DNA of 5,291 bases from NCBI GenBank assembly GCA_024709285.1, contig JANJWY010000077.1:1-5291 (forward strand), in the 5' to 3' direction. This document shows positions 1 to 5,202 of this stretch, one piece after another (the first letter of the stretch is position 1; each line of letters opens with the position of its first letter). The notes below the pieces were generated by a model, which had not been told where the DNA came from, did no database searches, and was given only the letters and a program-made list of their open reading frames with translations. This DNA is from Erysipelotrichaceae bacterium. Its GTDB lineage: Bacteria; Bacillota_I; Bacilli_A; Erysipelotrichales; Erysipelotrichaceae. The position numbers and the translations under genes were made by a program.

Positions 1-74
1 AAGCGAAGGCTTTGCGCAAGCTGAAACATCCGACACGTTCGAAACGGTTGAAAGACTTCGTCGACAAAGGCTGA
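1..74 (+). CDS. rpoD: RNA polymerase primary sigma factor, C-terminal end (partial)
   Basis: The 5' end is cut by the window. The last 23 complete codons (3-71) read AKALRKLKHPTRSKRLKDFV then DKG, followed by TGA at 72-74. This is the characteristic end of the primary sigma-70/SigA family: the last helix of region 4.2, which follows the -35-binding helix-turn-helix, with the (A)LRKLxHPxRSxRLKDF signature. The protein directs RNA polymerase to housekeeping promoters. Its stop lies one base before the trmK start, the same order (sigA then yqfN/trmK) as in Bacillus subtilis, so the two are probably co-transcribed. The symbol could equally be sigA. The family assignment is strong despite the short fragment because the tail is so conserved. 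Confidence 0.9.
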   Translation, partial: AKALRKLKHPTRSKRLKDFVDKG

Positions 75-75
75 T

Positions 76-738
76 ATGCTTTCATTACGGTTAAAAACGA
101 TTGAAGAATTGGTTGAGACAGATAAAATCGTGGCAGATATCGGAACCGATCACGCATTATTGCCGGTAGAGTTGGTGTTAAGCGGTAAAATTAAAAAGGC
201 ATATGCCGTGGATAATAAAAACGGACCGTTTCTTCGTGCGCAGCAGTACATTAAAACCATGGGATGTGAACCATTCATCGAAGCAATGCTTTCCGATGGA
301 TTGTCGAGTGTTCCGCAGGATGCAAACTGTTGGGTAATTGCCGGTATGGGGTATGATACGGCAGCCATGATTTTAGATCAGCGACCGACGGTGACACTTG
401 GGCAGCAGCTGATCGTTCAGGTGAATCACGGAGTTGAACATCTGCGAAGATATTTGATGAACGGCAGTTGGCAAATCATTGATGAAAAAATAATCTTTGA
501 TGCTCATTATTATCAGATTATCAAGGCGGTCAAAGTGAAATCGGTTGTTCGCCTTAAGATTGAAGATATTGATTATGGACCCATTCTTCGAAAAGAAAAA
601 AACCCTGTTTTCACAGAGTATTGGCAGTTTCAGATTCAGAAGCTGCAGAAAATCGTGGATCAGCTCGATCGAGGCAGTAAACGAGGGCAACAGCTTCAAA
701 AACAGATTCATTCTATCAAAGTTATGTTAAACGGGTGA
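76..738 (+). CDS. trmK: tRNA (adenine(22)-N(1))-methyltransferase TrmK
   Basis: A 220-residue SAM-dependent methyltransferase of the TrmK/YqfN family (COG2384), which makes m1A at position 22 of some bacterial tRNAs in the cytoplasm. Visible motifs are the glycine-rich SAM loop VADIGTDHALLP (about residues 19-30), the acidic end of strand 2, AYAVDNKNGP (D46), LSDGLSS (72-78), and WVIAGMG (86-92), the family's catalytic-region signature. The usual second glycine pair (GMGG) is GMGY here. The last ~35 residues (QIQKLQKIVDQLDRGSKRGQQ...) are heptad-like, fitting the C-terminal coiled coil of B. subtilis TrmK. Length is close to the family's usual ~230. The ATG at 76 follows AAAGG (66-70) inside the sigma gene's last codons, so translation is probably coupled. 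It ends inside the hairpin shared with ispH. Confidence 0.93.
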   Translation: MLSLRLKTIEELVETDKIVADIGTDHALLPVELVLSGKIKKAYAVDNKNGPFLRAQQYIKTMGCEPFIEAMLSDGLSSVPQDANCWVIAGMGYDTAAMILDQRPTVTLGQQLIVQVNHGVEHLRRYLMNGSWQIIDEKIIFDAHYYQIIKAVKVKSVVRLKIEDIDYGPILRKEKNPVFTEYWQFQIQKLQKIVDQLDRGSKRGQQLQKQIHSIKVMLNG

Positions 739-751
739 AAACACCCGTTTA
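728..751. terminator. Shared hairpin between convergent trmK and ispH (probable bidirectional terminator)
   Basis: A perfect 10-bp stem, TAAACGGGTG (728-737) with CACCCGTTTA (742-751), closes an AAAA loop. It contains the TGA of trmK (736-738) and the TAA of ispH (749-751, minus strand). The T-runs after the stem are short and interrupted on both sides (TTTATTCAT on +, TTTAACATAACTTT on -), so termination may be only moderate. No other terminator exists between the two genes. Confidence 0.7.
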
Positions 752-1663
752 TTCATCTAAAAGCGTAGCTATGTTTACTTTGGGCAAATCGGCCGGATGA
801 TCAAAATCGTAAGATCGCAAATAATCGATTACCTGCTGAGTAAGTTTTTGCGGGGTCGATGCACCGGCAGTCACTGCAATGCGGATATCTCTGTTTAAAA
901 AAGAAGTGTCCAATTGTTCGACGCTTTCAATCCGATATACATGTTTTAATCCGTGTTCTATAGCAATTTTCTCAAGCATCCGTGTGTTGTTCGAGGTCGG
1001 ATCGCCGACAACGATCATTGCATCCGCATCTTTGATTTTCTCAACGGCCTCTTGTCTCAGACGGGTTGCTGCACATATTTCTCTGGCTATAGTGGCATGA
1101 GGGTATTGCTTTATGATAGCGTCTATGATATGCTCAATATCGTTTTTACTCATCGTCGTTTGATTGGTTACAAAAATATCAGAATCTGCACTAATCTGCG
1201 GAATGTCTTGGATTTTCTCAATCAAAAACACATGAGGATAACTTTCTGTGATTGCATTCGCTTCGGGATGTTGTGATTTTCCGATATAAAATATTGTCTG
1301 ATTGGCAAGTGAAGCCGATTCAACCAATTGCTGTGTGCTTAACACATCTTCACAAGTAGCATCCATTACAGTCAAATTGCGTCGTATGGCCTCTTGTCTG
1401 ACGGCATTACTGACACCATGTGCAGTAAATATGACGATTCCATCCGATATTTTATTTAGAAGTTCAAGACGTGAAGCTTTGGGTTCATCCAGCGTCTTGA
1501 TTCCGGCTTGATTGAGCGCTTCAACAACAAATCGGTTATGGACGATTTGCCCCAAGATGGTAATTTGAGTACCGGGATTATCTTTGGCTGCCCGCTTGGC
1601 TAAGCGAATGGCCTTGAAAACTCCTTTACAAAATCCGCGGGGATTGACGGGAATGATTTCCAT
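749..1663 (-). CDS. ispH: 4-hydroxy-3-methylbut-2-enyl diphosphate reductase IspH (LytB)
   Basis: A 304-residue [4Fe-4S] enzyme that catalyses the last MEP-pathway step, reducing HMBPP to IPP and DMAPP. All three cluster cysteines are present: C12 (NPRGFCKGV), C104 (MDATCEDV) and C197 (EICAATRLRQEAV). Substrate-site residues are also visible: H42 (QIVHN), H82 (TAHGV), H132 and E134 (GKSQHPEA), T169/T170 (VTNQTTMS), and the TSN version of the SSN motif (223-225). The TAGASTP segment lies near the C-terminus. The frame is open up to a Met at 1714, but the ATG at 1661-1663 has a strong AGGAGGTG site 7-12 bases upstream (1671-1676 core) and puts the first cysteine at family position 12, so I chose that start. 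It is transcribed against trmK and away from cshB; in B. subtilis the homologue runs with its neighbours. The gene appears intact. Confidence 0.96.
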   Translation of the reverse strand: MEIIPVNPRGFCKGVFKAIRLAKRAAKDNPGTQITILGQIVHNRFVVEALNQAGIKTLDEPKASRLELLNKISDGIVIFTAHGVSNAVRQEAIRRNLTVMDATCEDVLSTQQLVESASLANQTIFYIGKSQHPEANAITESYPHVFLIEKIQDIPQISADSDIFVTNQTTMSKNDIEHIIDAIIKQYPHATIAREICAATRLRQEAVEKIKDADAMIVVGDPTSNNTRMLEKIAIEHGLKHVYRIESVEQLDTSFLNRDIRIAVTAGASTPQKLTQQVIDYLRSYDFDHPADLPKVNIATLLDE

Positions 1664-1687
1664 TTCTTCACCTCCTGGATGTAGTTT

Positions 1688-1717
1688 ATCATATTTTTTG
1701 AAATCCGTATGCATTCA
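1688..1717 (-). promoter_or_regulatory. Possible ispH promoter (weak)
   Basis: On the minus strand TATGAT (1693-1688) sits 12 bases upstream of the ispH Shine-Dalgarno core and is a reasonable -10 box. The best -35 candidate at 18-bp spacing is TGAATG (1717-1712), a poor match to TTGACA. It overlaps the cshB promoter on the other strand, so the two could interfere. The -10 is plausible and the -35 is doubtful. Confidence 0.4.
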
Positions 1718-1726
1718 GATTATAAT
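1698..1726 (+). promoter_or_regulatory. Sigma-A promoter for cshB-nfo
   Basis: TTGAAA (1698-1703), a 17-bp spacer and a perfect TATAAT (1721-1726) form a near-consensus housekeeping promoter. The expected start point, about 6-8 bases after the -10 box, falls at 1732-1734. This leaves only about 10-12 nucleotides of leader before the helicase ATG at 1744, with the GAGG ribosome site (1733-1736) at or next to the transcript's 5' end. Confidence 0.75.
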
Positions 1727-1743
1727 TGAAACGAGGTATATTT

Positions 1744-3096
1744 ATGAAATTTGAAACAACGATGACACATTTAAAAGCAATGATGGATATCAATGGTTTT
1801 AGCCAGCTGACAGATATCCAGAAGGCGGTTATTCCTTTGGTCAACAAAAGCAGGGATGTTATTGCTACATCCAAAACCGGGACAGGTAAGACCCATGCTT
1901 ATTTATTTCCGATTTTCGAGAAACTGAATCCGGAATATCCGCATGTACAAGCAGTCATTACTGCACCAACACGTGAATTGGCAACCCAGATTTTTCAATT
2001 TGCGACAAAGATCAGCGCACTGTTTCCTGAGATAAGAGTAGAACTGTTTACCGGTGGGGTTGATCGTGCGAGGGTGGTTGCTAAGTTGCATACTCAACCG
2101 CATTTAGTCATCGGTACACCCGGTCGTCTAAAGGATTTGTTTTTAGAGCAATCGGCTCTTCGTCTGGATACTTCGCAGATATTCGTCGTAGATGAAGCAG
2201 ATATGACGTTGGAGTATGGCTTTTTGGATGATATCGATATGATCGTTTCCCGGATGGGTAAGAAAGTTCAAATGCTCGTTTTCAGTGCTACGATACCCCA
2301 GGCATTAAGACCGTTTTTACGCAAATATTTAGAACATCCTCAGAATGTCAATGTTGAAAGTGATGAAGTATTCAAACCAAGGGTCAGTCATGTTCTCATT
2401 CCAGCCAAACATTTGGACTATTCAGCAATGTTGCTTAAAATCCTGCCTCTCTTTCAGCCGTATATATGTTTGATTTTTGCTAATACAAGGGTAGAGGCTG
2501 CTTCTGTAGCTCAGTTGCTTCGCGATGAAGGAATCTCAATTATTGAGTTACATGGGGACTTAACACCAAGACAACGGCGTCAAGCGATGACTCAACTCGA
2601 AAATAAGGAACACAGTTATATCGTTGCTACGGACATTGCTTCACGCGGTCTTGATATTACGGAAGTCACACATGTCGTATCATTGGGTTTTCCGAAAGAA
2701 TTGGAGTTCTTCATTCATCGCAGCGGCCGTACAGGACGAGCCGGAAAAGAAGGAACTTGCTTTACTATATACAAAGAATCGGATGATGCCGCGATCCGTC
2801 ATTTTCAGAAAATGGGAATTTCATTCAAACATATGACCATCAGCGCTGCGAAGTGGCGTGAACTGAAGCCCTACGGGTATAAGCACACATTCAAACGTTC
2901 TGAAACGGAAATCGCAATTGCTAAGATAGTTAAACGTAAAGATGTCAAAGTCAAGCCGGGATATAAGAAAAAGATGAATGCAGAAATTGAAATGATTAAG
3001 CGTAAGAAAAAACGTGAATTCATTCAAGGGGAGATTAAAAAGCAGAAGAAAGAGCGCGCTAAAGCTAAGTCTTTGGCTGAGAAGGAAACATCATGA
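1744..3096 (+). CDS. cshB: DEAD-box ATP-dependent RNA helicase, CshB-like
   Basis: A 450-residue DEAD-box helicase with the full motif set in order: Q motif (GFSQLTDIQKAVIP, 18-31), Walker A (SKTGTGKT, 43-50), Ia (PTRELATQ), Ib (TPGRLKDL), II (DEAD, 150-153), III (SAT), IV (LIFANT), V (ATDIASRGLDI) and VI (HRSGRTGRAG, 325-334). A lysine-rich tail with little other complexity follows (about 400-450), typical of an unstructured RNA-binding extension. CshB-type helicases unwind structured RNA, for example at low temperature and in ribosome or mRNA turnover. The symbol rests on family style plus context, since cshB-nfo is a B. subtilis gene pair. The ATG at 1744 follows GAGG (1733-1736). An in-frame TTG at 1726 lies within the promoter -10 region and is not favoured. 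The stop overlaps the nfo start in ATGA. Confidence 0.9.
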   Translation: MKFETTMTHLKAMMDINGFSQLTDIQKAVIPLVNKSRDVIATSKTGTGKTHAYLFPIFEKLNPEYPHVQAVITAPTRELATQIFQFATKISALFPEIRVELFTGGVDRARVVAKLHTQPHLVIGTPGRLKDLFLEQSALRLDTSQIFVVDEADMTLEYGFLDDIDMIVSRMGKKVQMLVFSATIPQALRPFLRKYLEHPQNVNVESDEVFKPRVSHVLIPAKHLDYSAMLLKILPLFQPYICLIFANTRVEAASVAQLLRDEGISIIELHGDLTPRQRRQAMTQLENKEHSYIVATDIASRGLDITEVTHVVSLGFPKELEFFIHRSGRTGRAGKEGTCFTIYKESDDAAIRHFQKMGISFKHMTISAAKWRELKPYGYKHTFKRSETEIAIAKIVKRKDVKVKPGYKKKMNAEIEMIKRKKKREFIQGEIKKQKKERAKAKSLAEKETS

Positions 3097-3959
3097 TCAT
3101 CGGTTGCCATGTTTCTTTAAGTGCTCCGGATTACTATTTAGGATCTGTGAAGGAAGCCTTGTCCTATGATGCCAATGCTTTGATGATATATACCGGAGCT
3201 CCTCAAAACACGTTTCGGAAAAATACTTCAGACTTTAAGATCGAAGAAGCAAAACGATTACTGACTGAAGCATCTATTCCATCTTCATCCGTTATCGTAC
3301 ACGCACCATACATCATCAATTTGGCAAACACGACGAAACCCGAAACATTTGAGCTTGCGGTTGATTTTTTAAAACAGGAAATTGATCGGACCCGTCAGAT
3401 CGGTGCAAAAGTGATTGTCTTGCATCCGGGTTCTCATGTCAATGCGGGTGAGGAAATTGGTTTAGATCGAATTGTTGAAGGTCTGAATATGGCTTTGGCA
3501 GATAATGATGATGTCGAAATCGCCTTGGAAACTATGTCAGGTAAGGGCAGTGAGTTGGGATACCGTTTCGAACATTTGGCCTATATTAAAAGTAAAGTCG
3601 TAAAGCCGCATTTAATTAAGGTATGCATGGATACTTGTCATATGAGCGATGCAGGATATGATGTATTTCAATTTGATAAGCTTTTGGATGAGTTTGACAA
3701 TGTCATCGGATTAGAAAATCTGCGAGTGATTCATCTCAATGATTCAAAAAATGAACCTGGCGCAAAAAAAGATCGGCATGCTAATCTCGGATATGGACGA
3801 CTCGGATTTGATTTTTTGTATCTTGTGACTTCGCATCCGCGTTTGTCATCGATTCCCAAGATTTTGGAAACACCGTTTGTCAATGAACTTCCACCGTACG
3901 GTATTGAAATTGAAATGCTTCGCTCCGGTAATTATATCGATTGGATATCACAAGAATAA
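3093..3959 (+). CDS. nfo: Endonuclease IV (AP endonuclease Nfo)
   Basis: A 288-residue TIM-barrel apurinic/apyrimidinic endonuclease that cuts DNA 5' to abasic sites in base-excision repair and uses three metal ions, usually zinc. All nine expected ligands are visible: H70 (VHAPYIINLAN), H111 (VLHPGSH), E146 (ALETMSGKG), D180 and H183 (CMDTCHMSDAGYD), H214 (VIHLNDSK), D227 and H229 (KKDRHANLG) and E259 (ILETP). The LNDSK and RHxNLGxGxLG signatures are intact, and the length is normal for the family (about 280-300). The ATG overlaps the helicase stop (ATGA, 3093-3096), and AAGGA at 3082-3086 serves as ribosome site, so expression is coupled to cshB from the same promoter. An intrinsic terminator follows directly. 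Confidence 0.97.
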   Translation: MIIGCHVSLSAPDYYLGSVKEALSYDANALMIYTGAPQNTFRKNTSDFKIEEAKRLLTEASIPSSSVIVHAPYIINLANTTKPETFELAVDFLKQEIDRTRQIGAKVIVLHPGSHVNAGEEIGLDRIVEGLNMALADNDDVEIALETMSGKGSELGYRFEHLAYIKSKVVKPHLIKVCMDTCHMSDAGYDVFQFDKLLDEFDNVIGLENLRVIHLNDSKNEPGAKKDRHANLGYGRLGFDFLYLVTSHPRLSSIPKILETPFVNELPPYGIEIEMLRSGNYIDWISQE

Positions 3960-3976
3960 CGTAAATATTTCCATAC

Positions 3977-4001
3977 AGGGGATCACAGGATCCCTTTTTT
4001 T
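3977..4001 (+). terminator. Intrinsic terminator after nfo
   Basis: GGGATC (3979-3984) pairs with GATCCC (3989-3994) around an ACAG loop. The stem extends by a G-U and an A-U pair (3977-3978 with 3995-3996) and runs into seven T (3995-4001). It lies 18 bases after the nfo stop and ends the cshB-nfo transcript. Confidence 0.88.
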
Positions 4002-4037
4002 ATAAATGAGTCATTCCGTAAGTTTTAAATATTTACT

Positions 4038-4061
4038 AAAAAAGCAACTTTTCAGTTACTT
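4038..4061 (-). terminator. Intrinsic terminator of ispG overlapping its stop codon
   Basis: On the minus strand AAGTAACT (4061-4054) pairs with AGTTGCTT (4049-4042) across a GAAA tetraloop (4053-4050), an 8-bp stem with one G-U pair. The following T-run covers 4043-4038. The last lysine codon and the TAA of ispG (4058-4056) lie within the stem. The intact terminator shows that the 3' end of ispG is otherwise in normal order. Confidence 0.75.
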
Positions 4062-4250
4062 GTTTTCTGTCATCTTCAGAATCATCTGTTTAAGAGTTTC
4101 AGTCAATTCACTTTGGGGCACTTTTGTTATGAGTTGACCTTTTTTAAACAATAAGGCTTCATCTTTTCCGCCGGCAATGCCTATATCGGCCCGAGATGCC
4201 TCTTGAGGACCGTTTACGGCACAACCCATGATCGCAACGGTAATGTCGCT
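4056..4250 (-). pseudogene. ispG: ispG 3' fragment beyond the AT-rich block
   Basis: Sixty-four codons and a stop that read as the C-terminal part of the IspG ferredoxin-like domain: SDITVAIMGCAVNGPQEASR, then ADIGIAGGKDEALLFKKGQL and ITKVPQSELTETLKQMILKM, then TENK. It carries the third cluster cysteine (GCAVNGP) and the glutamate ligand (PQEA). The family usually has NGPGEA, and the Q in place of G may be a lineage feature. No start codon with a ribosome site precedes it, so it is unlikely to be translated alone. It shows no sign of decay, which argues that the interruption is recent or not real. Confidence 0.9.
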
Positions 4251-4316
4251 TTTAATATATTAAAGAAATATTTAGATTTACTTAAAGATATGAATAAAAT
4301 AAAAATTAAATATTAC
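4251..4316. other. 66-base AT-rich replacement block inside ispG
   Basis: Only 6 of 66 bases are G or C, against 26 of 50 just left (4201-4250) and 20 of 50 just right (4321-4370). It fills exactly the 22 codons expected between CPTC and the strand before GCxVNGP. On the minus strand it holds three in-frame TAA codons. On the plus strand, in the frame whose codon boundaries coincide with ispG's, it has no stop. Its left edge is a perfect 14-bp palindrome, TTTAATATATTAAA (4251-4264). No terminal repeats or target-site duplication are seen. Confidence 0.8.
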
Positions 4317-5120
4317 ACAAATCGGACAGCTGATCAAATCGGGAACATTATGAATTAAGTCAAAGCTTCGAAGTAATTGTTTGGCTATCTTGATTTCTTC
4401 GATTGGGTCATCACTGACTGAGATGCGGATAGTGTCGCCGATATCATCCGCAAAAAGCGCACCTAAAGCAGCTGAGGATTTAATCGCACTGTAAATGACG
4501 GTACCAGCTTCTGTTACACCTAAATGAAGCGGATAGGGGAAAATCTGAGCTGCCATTCGATATGTATCGATGGTCAATCGGACATCCGAAGACTTGAATG
4601 ATAGTGCGATATCGTCAAATCCGAATTCATTCAGCAAATCGATGTGAACTTGAGCTGACTCAATCATCGCTTTCGGACAAGGAGCTCCATATTTTTCTAA
4701 TAGCCGTTTTTCCAAGGAACCACTGTTGATTCCGATTCGAATGGGTACTTTATGTGATTTGCATACATCGACCACTTGTCGGATATGGTCCTTGTTTGCT
4801 ATATTTCCCGGATTCAAGCGAATCTTTGATGCACCGTGTTCAATCGCTGCAATAGCCAGCCGGTAATCAAAATGGATATCAGCGACCAAGGGGATTGTAA
4901 TGTTTTTTACGATTGATTCAATAGCTAAGGCATCTTCCATATCTAGAACAGCAACACGAATCAGTTGGCATCCTGCAGTCTGTAACTGTTGAATCTGTTT
5001 TATGGTTTCTTGAACATCTTTGGTTTTGGTGTTAGTCATCGATTGAATAATTACCTTGTTTTGACCGCCGATTTGCAAGTTTCCGACGAAAATCGGACGT
5101 GTATTTTTTCGGTTAAACAT

Positions 5121-5132
5121 ACGATCACCTCG
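5121..5132 (-). promoter_or_regulatory. ispG ribosome binding site
   Basis: Minus-strand GAGGTGATCGT sits directly before the ATG at 5120-5118, with AGGTGAT about 4-5 bases upstream of it. It fixes the ispG start and indicates that the 5' end of the gene is intact. Confidence 0.8.
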
Positions 5133-5138
5133 TCGTAA

Positions 5139-5167
5139 ATTATATCATATAATACCAATTTCAAGTG
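5139..5167 (-). promoter_or_regulatory. Probable ispG promoter
   Basis: A perfect minus-strand TATAAT (5144-5139) lies just upstream of the ispG ribosome site. The hexamer at 17-bp spacing, CACTTG (5167-5162), is a weak -35; TTGAAA (5164-5159) is a better match but at only 14-bp spacing. The expected start point leaves a leader of under 15 bases. The -10 is convincing; the -35 is uncertain. Confidence 0.5.
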
Positions 5168-5181
5168 AAATAGTTTATAAT
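5153..5181 (+). promoter_or_regulatory. Probable promoter of the rightmost gene
   Basis: A perfect TATAAT (5176-5181) lies 21 bases before the ATG at 5203. The hexamer at 17-bp spacing is TACCAA (5153-5158), a poor -35, so the promoter may need an activator or be weak. It overlaps the ispG promoter on the opposite strand. Confidence 0.5.
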
Positions 5182-5202
5182 AGCGAAGAAAGGAAAGTGA
5201 AG

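Larger units (their letters stand above)
4056..5120 (-). pseudogene. ispG: 4-hydroxy-3-methylbut-2-en-1-yl diphosphate synthase IspG (GcpE), interrupted by internal stops
   Basis: IspG is the [4Fe-4S] enzyme that makes HMBPP from MEcPP, one step before IspH. Codons 1-268 are normal: RPIFVGNLQIGG start, SMTNTKTKD, PLVADIHFDYRLA, RLNPGNI, IRIGINSGSLEK, PLHLGVTEAG, GDTIRISVSDDP and the SCPIC cluster site (C265, C268). Codons 291-354 are also normal: DITVAIMGCAVNGPQEA with C300 and E307, then DIGIAGGKDEALLFKKG and a TAA at 4056-4058. Codons 269-290 (4251-4316) are replaced by an AT-rich run with TAA at 4278-4280, 4272-4274 and 4260-4262. The first open stretch therefore ends after 280 residues (4278-5120). 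Both halves share one frame, the total of 354 codons is the family length, and C-to-C spacing equals that of E. coli IspG. The ATG at 5120 follows AGGTGAT. As written it cannot make the complete cluster domain; a sequencing or assembly fault is a serious alternative. Confidence 0.85.

Noticed and set aside
1664..1714. Longer ispH start at the upstream Met (1714)
   Set aside because: The extra 17 residues would span the strong AGGAGGTG ribosome site, and family N-termini begin close to the first cysteine, matching the ATG at 1663.
1726..1743. TTG start adding six residues to the helicase
   Set aside because: It overlaps the last base of the -10 box and lies upstream of the predicted transcription start; the ATG at 1744 has a well-spaced GAGG.
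150..3027. Several 60-110 codon open frames on the strand opposite or out of frame with trmK, ispH and cshB
   Set aside because: They overlap strongly conserved genes, have no family resemblance and no ribosome sites, so they are frame shadows.
4251..4316. Translational bypassing or recoding element in ispG
   Set aside because: Bypassed segments are extra sequence; here cysteine spacing shows the block replaces 22 conserved codons, so skipping it would shorten the enzyme, and three TAA stops rule out simple readthrough.
4251..4316. Insertion sequence remnant, MITE or group I/II intron
   Set aside because: No length gain against the family, no terminal inverted repeats, no target duplication and no intron structure; 66 bases is too short.
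4290..4358. Small plus-strand ORF starting MNKIKIKYYTNR
   Set aside because: It has no convincing ribosome site, runs from the AT-rich block into antisense of conserved ispG, and ends after 22 codons.
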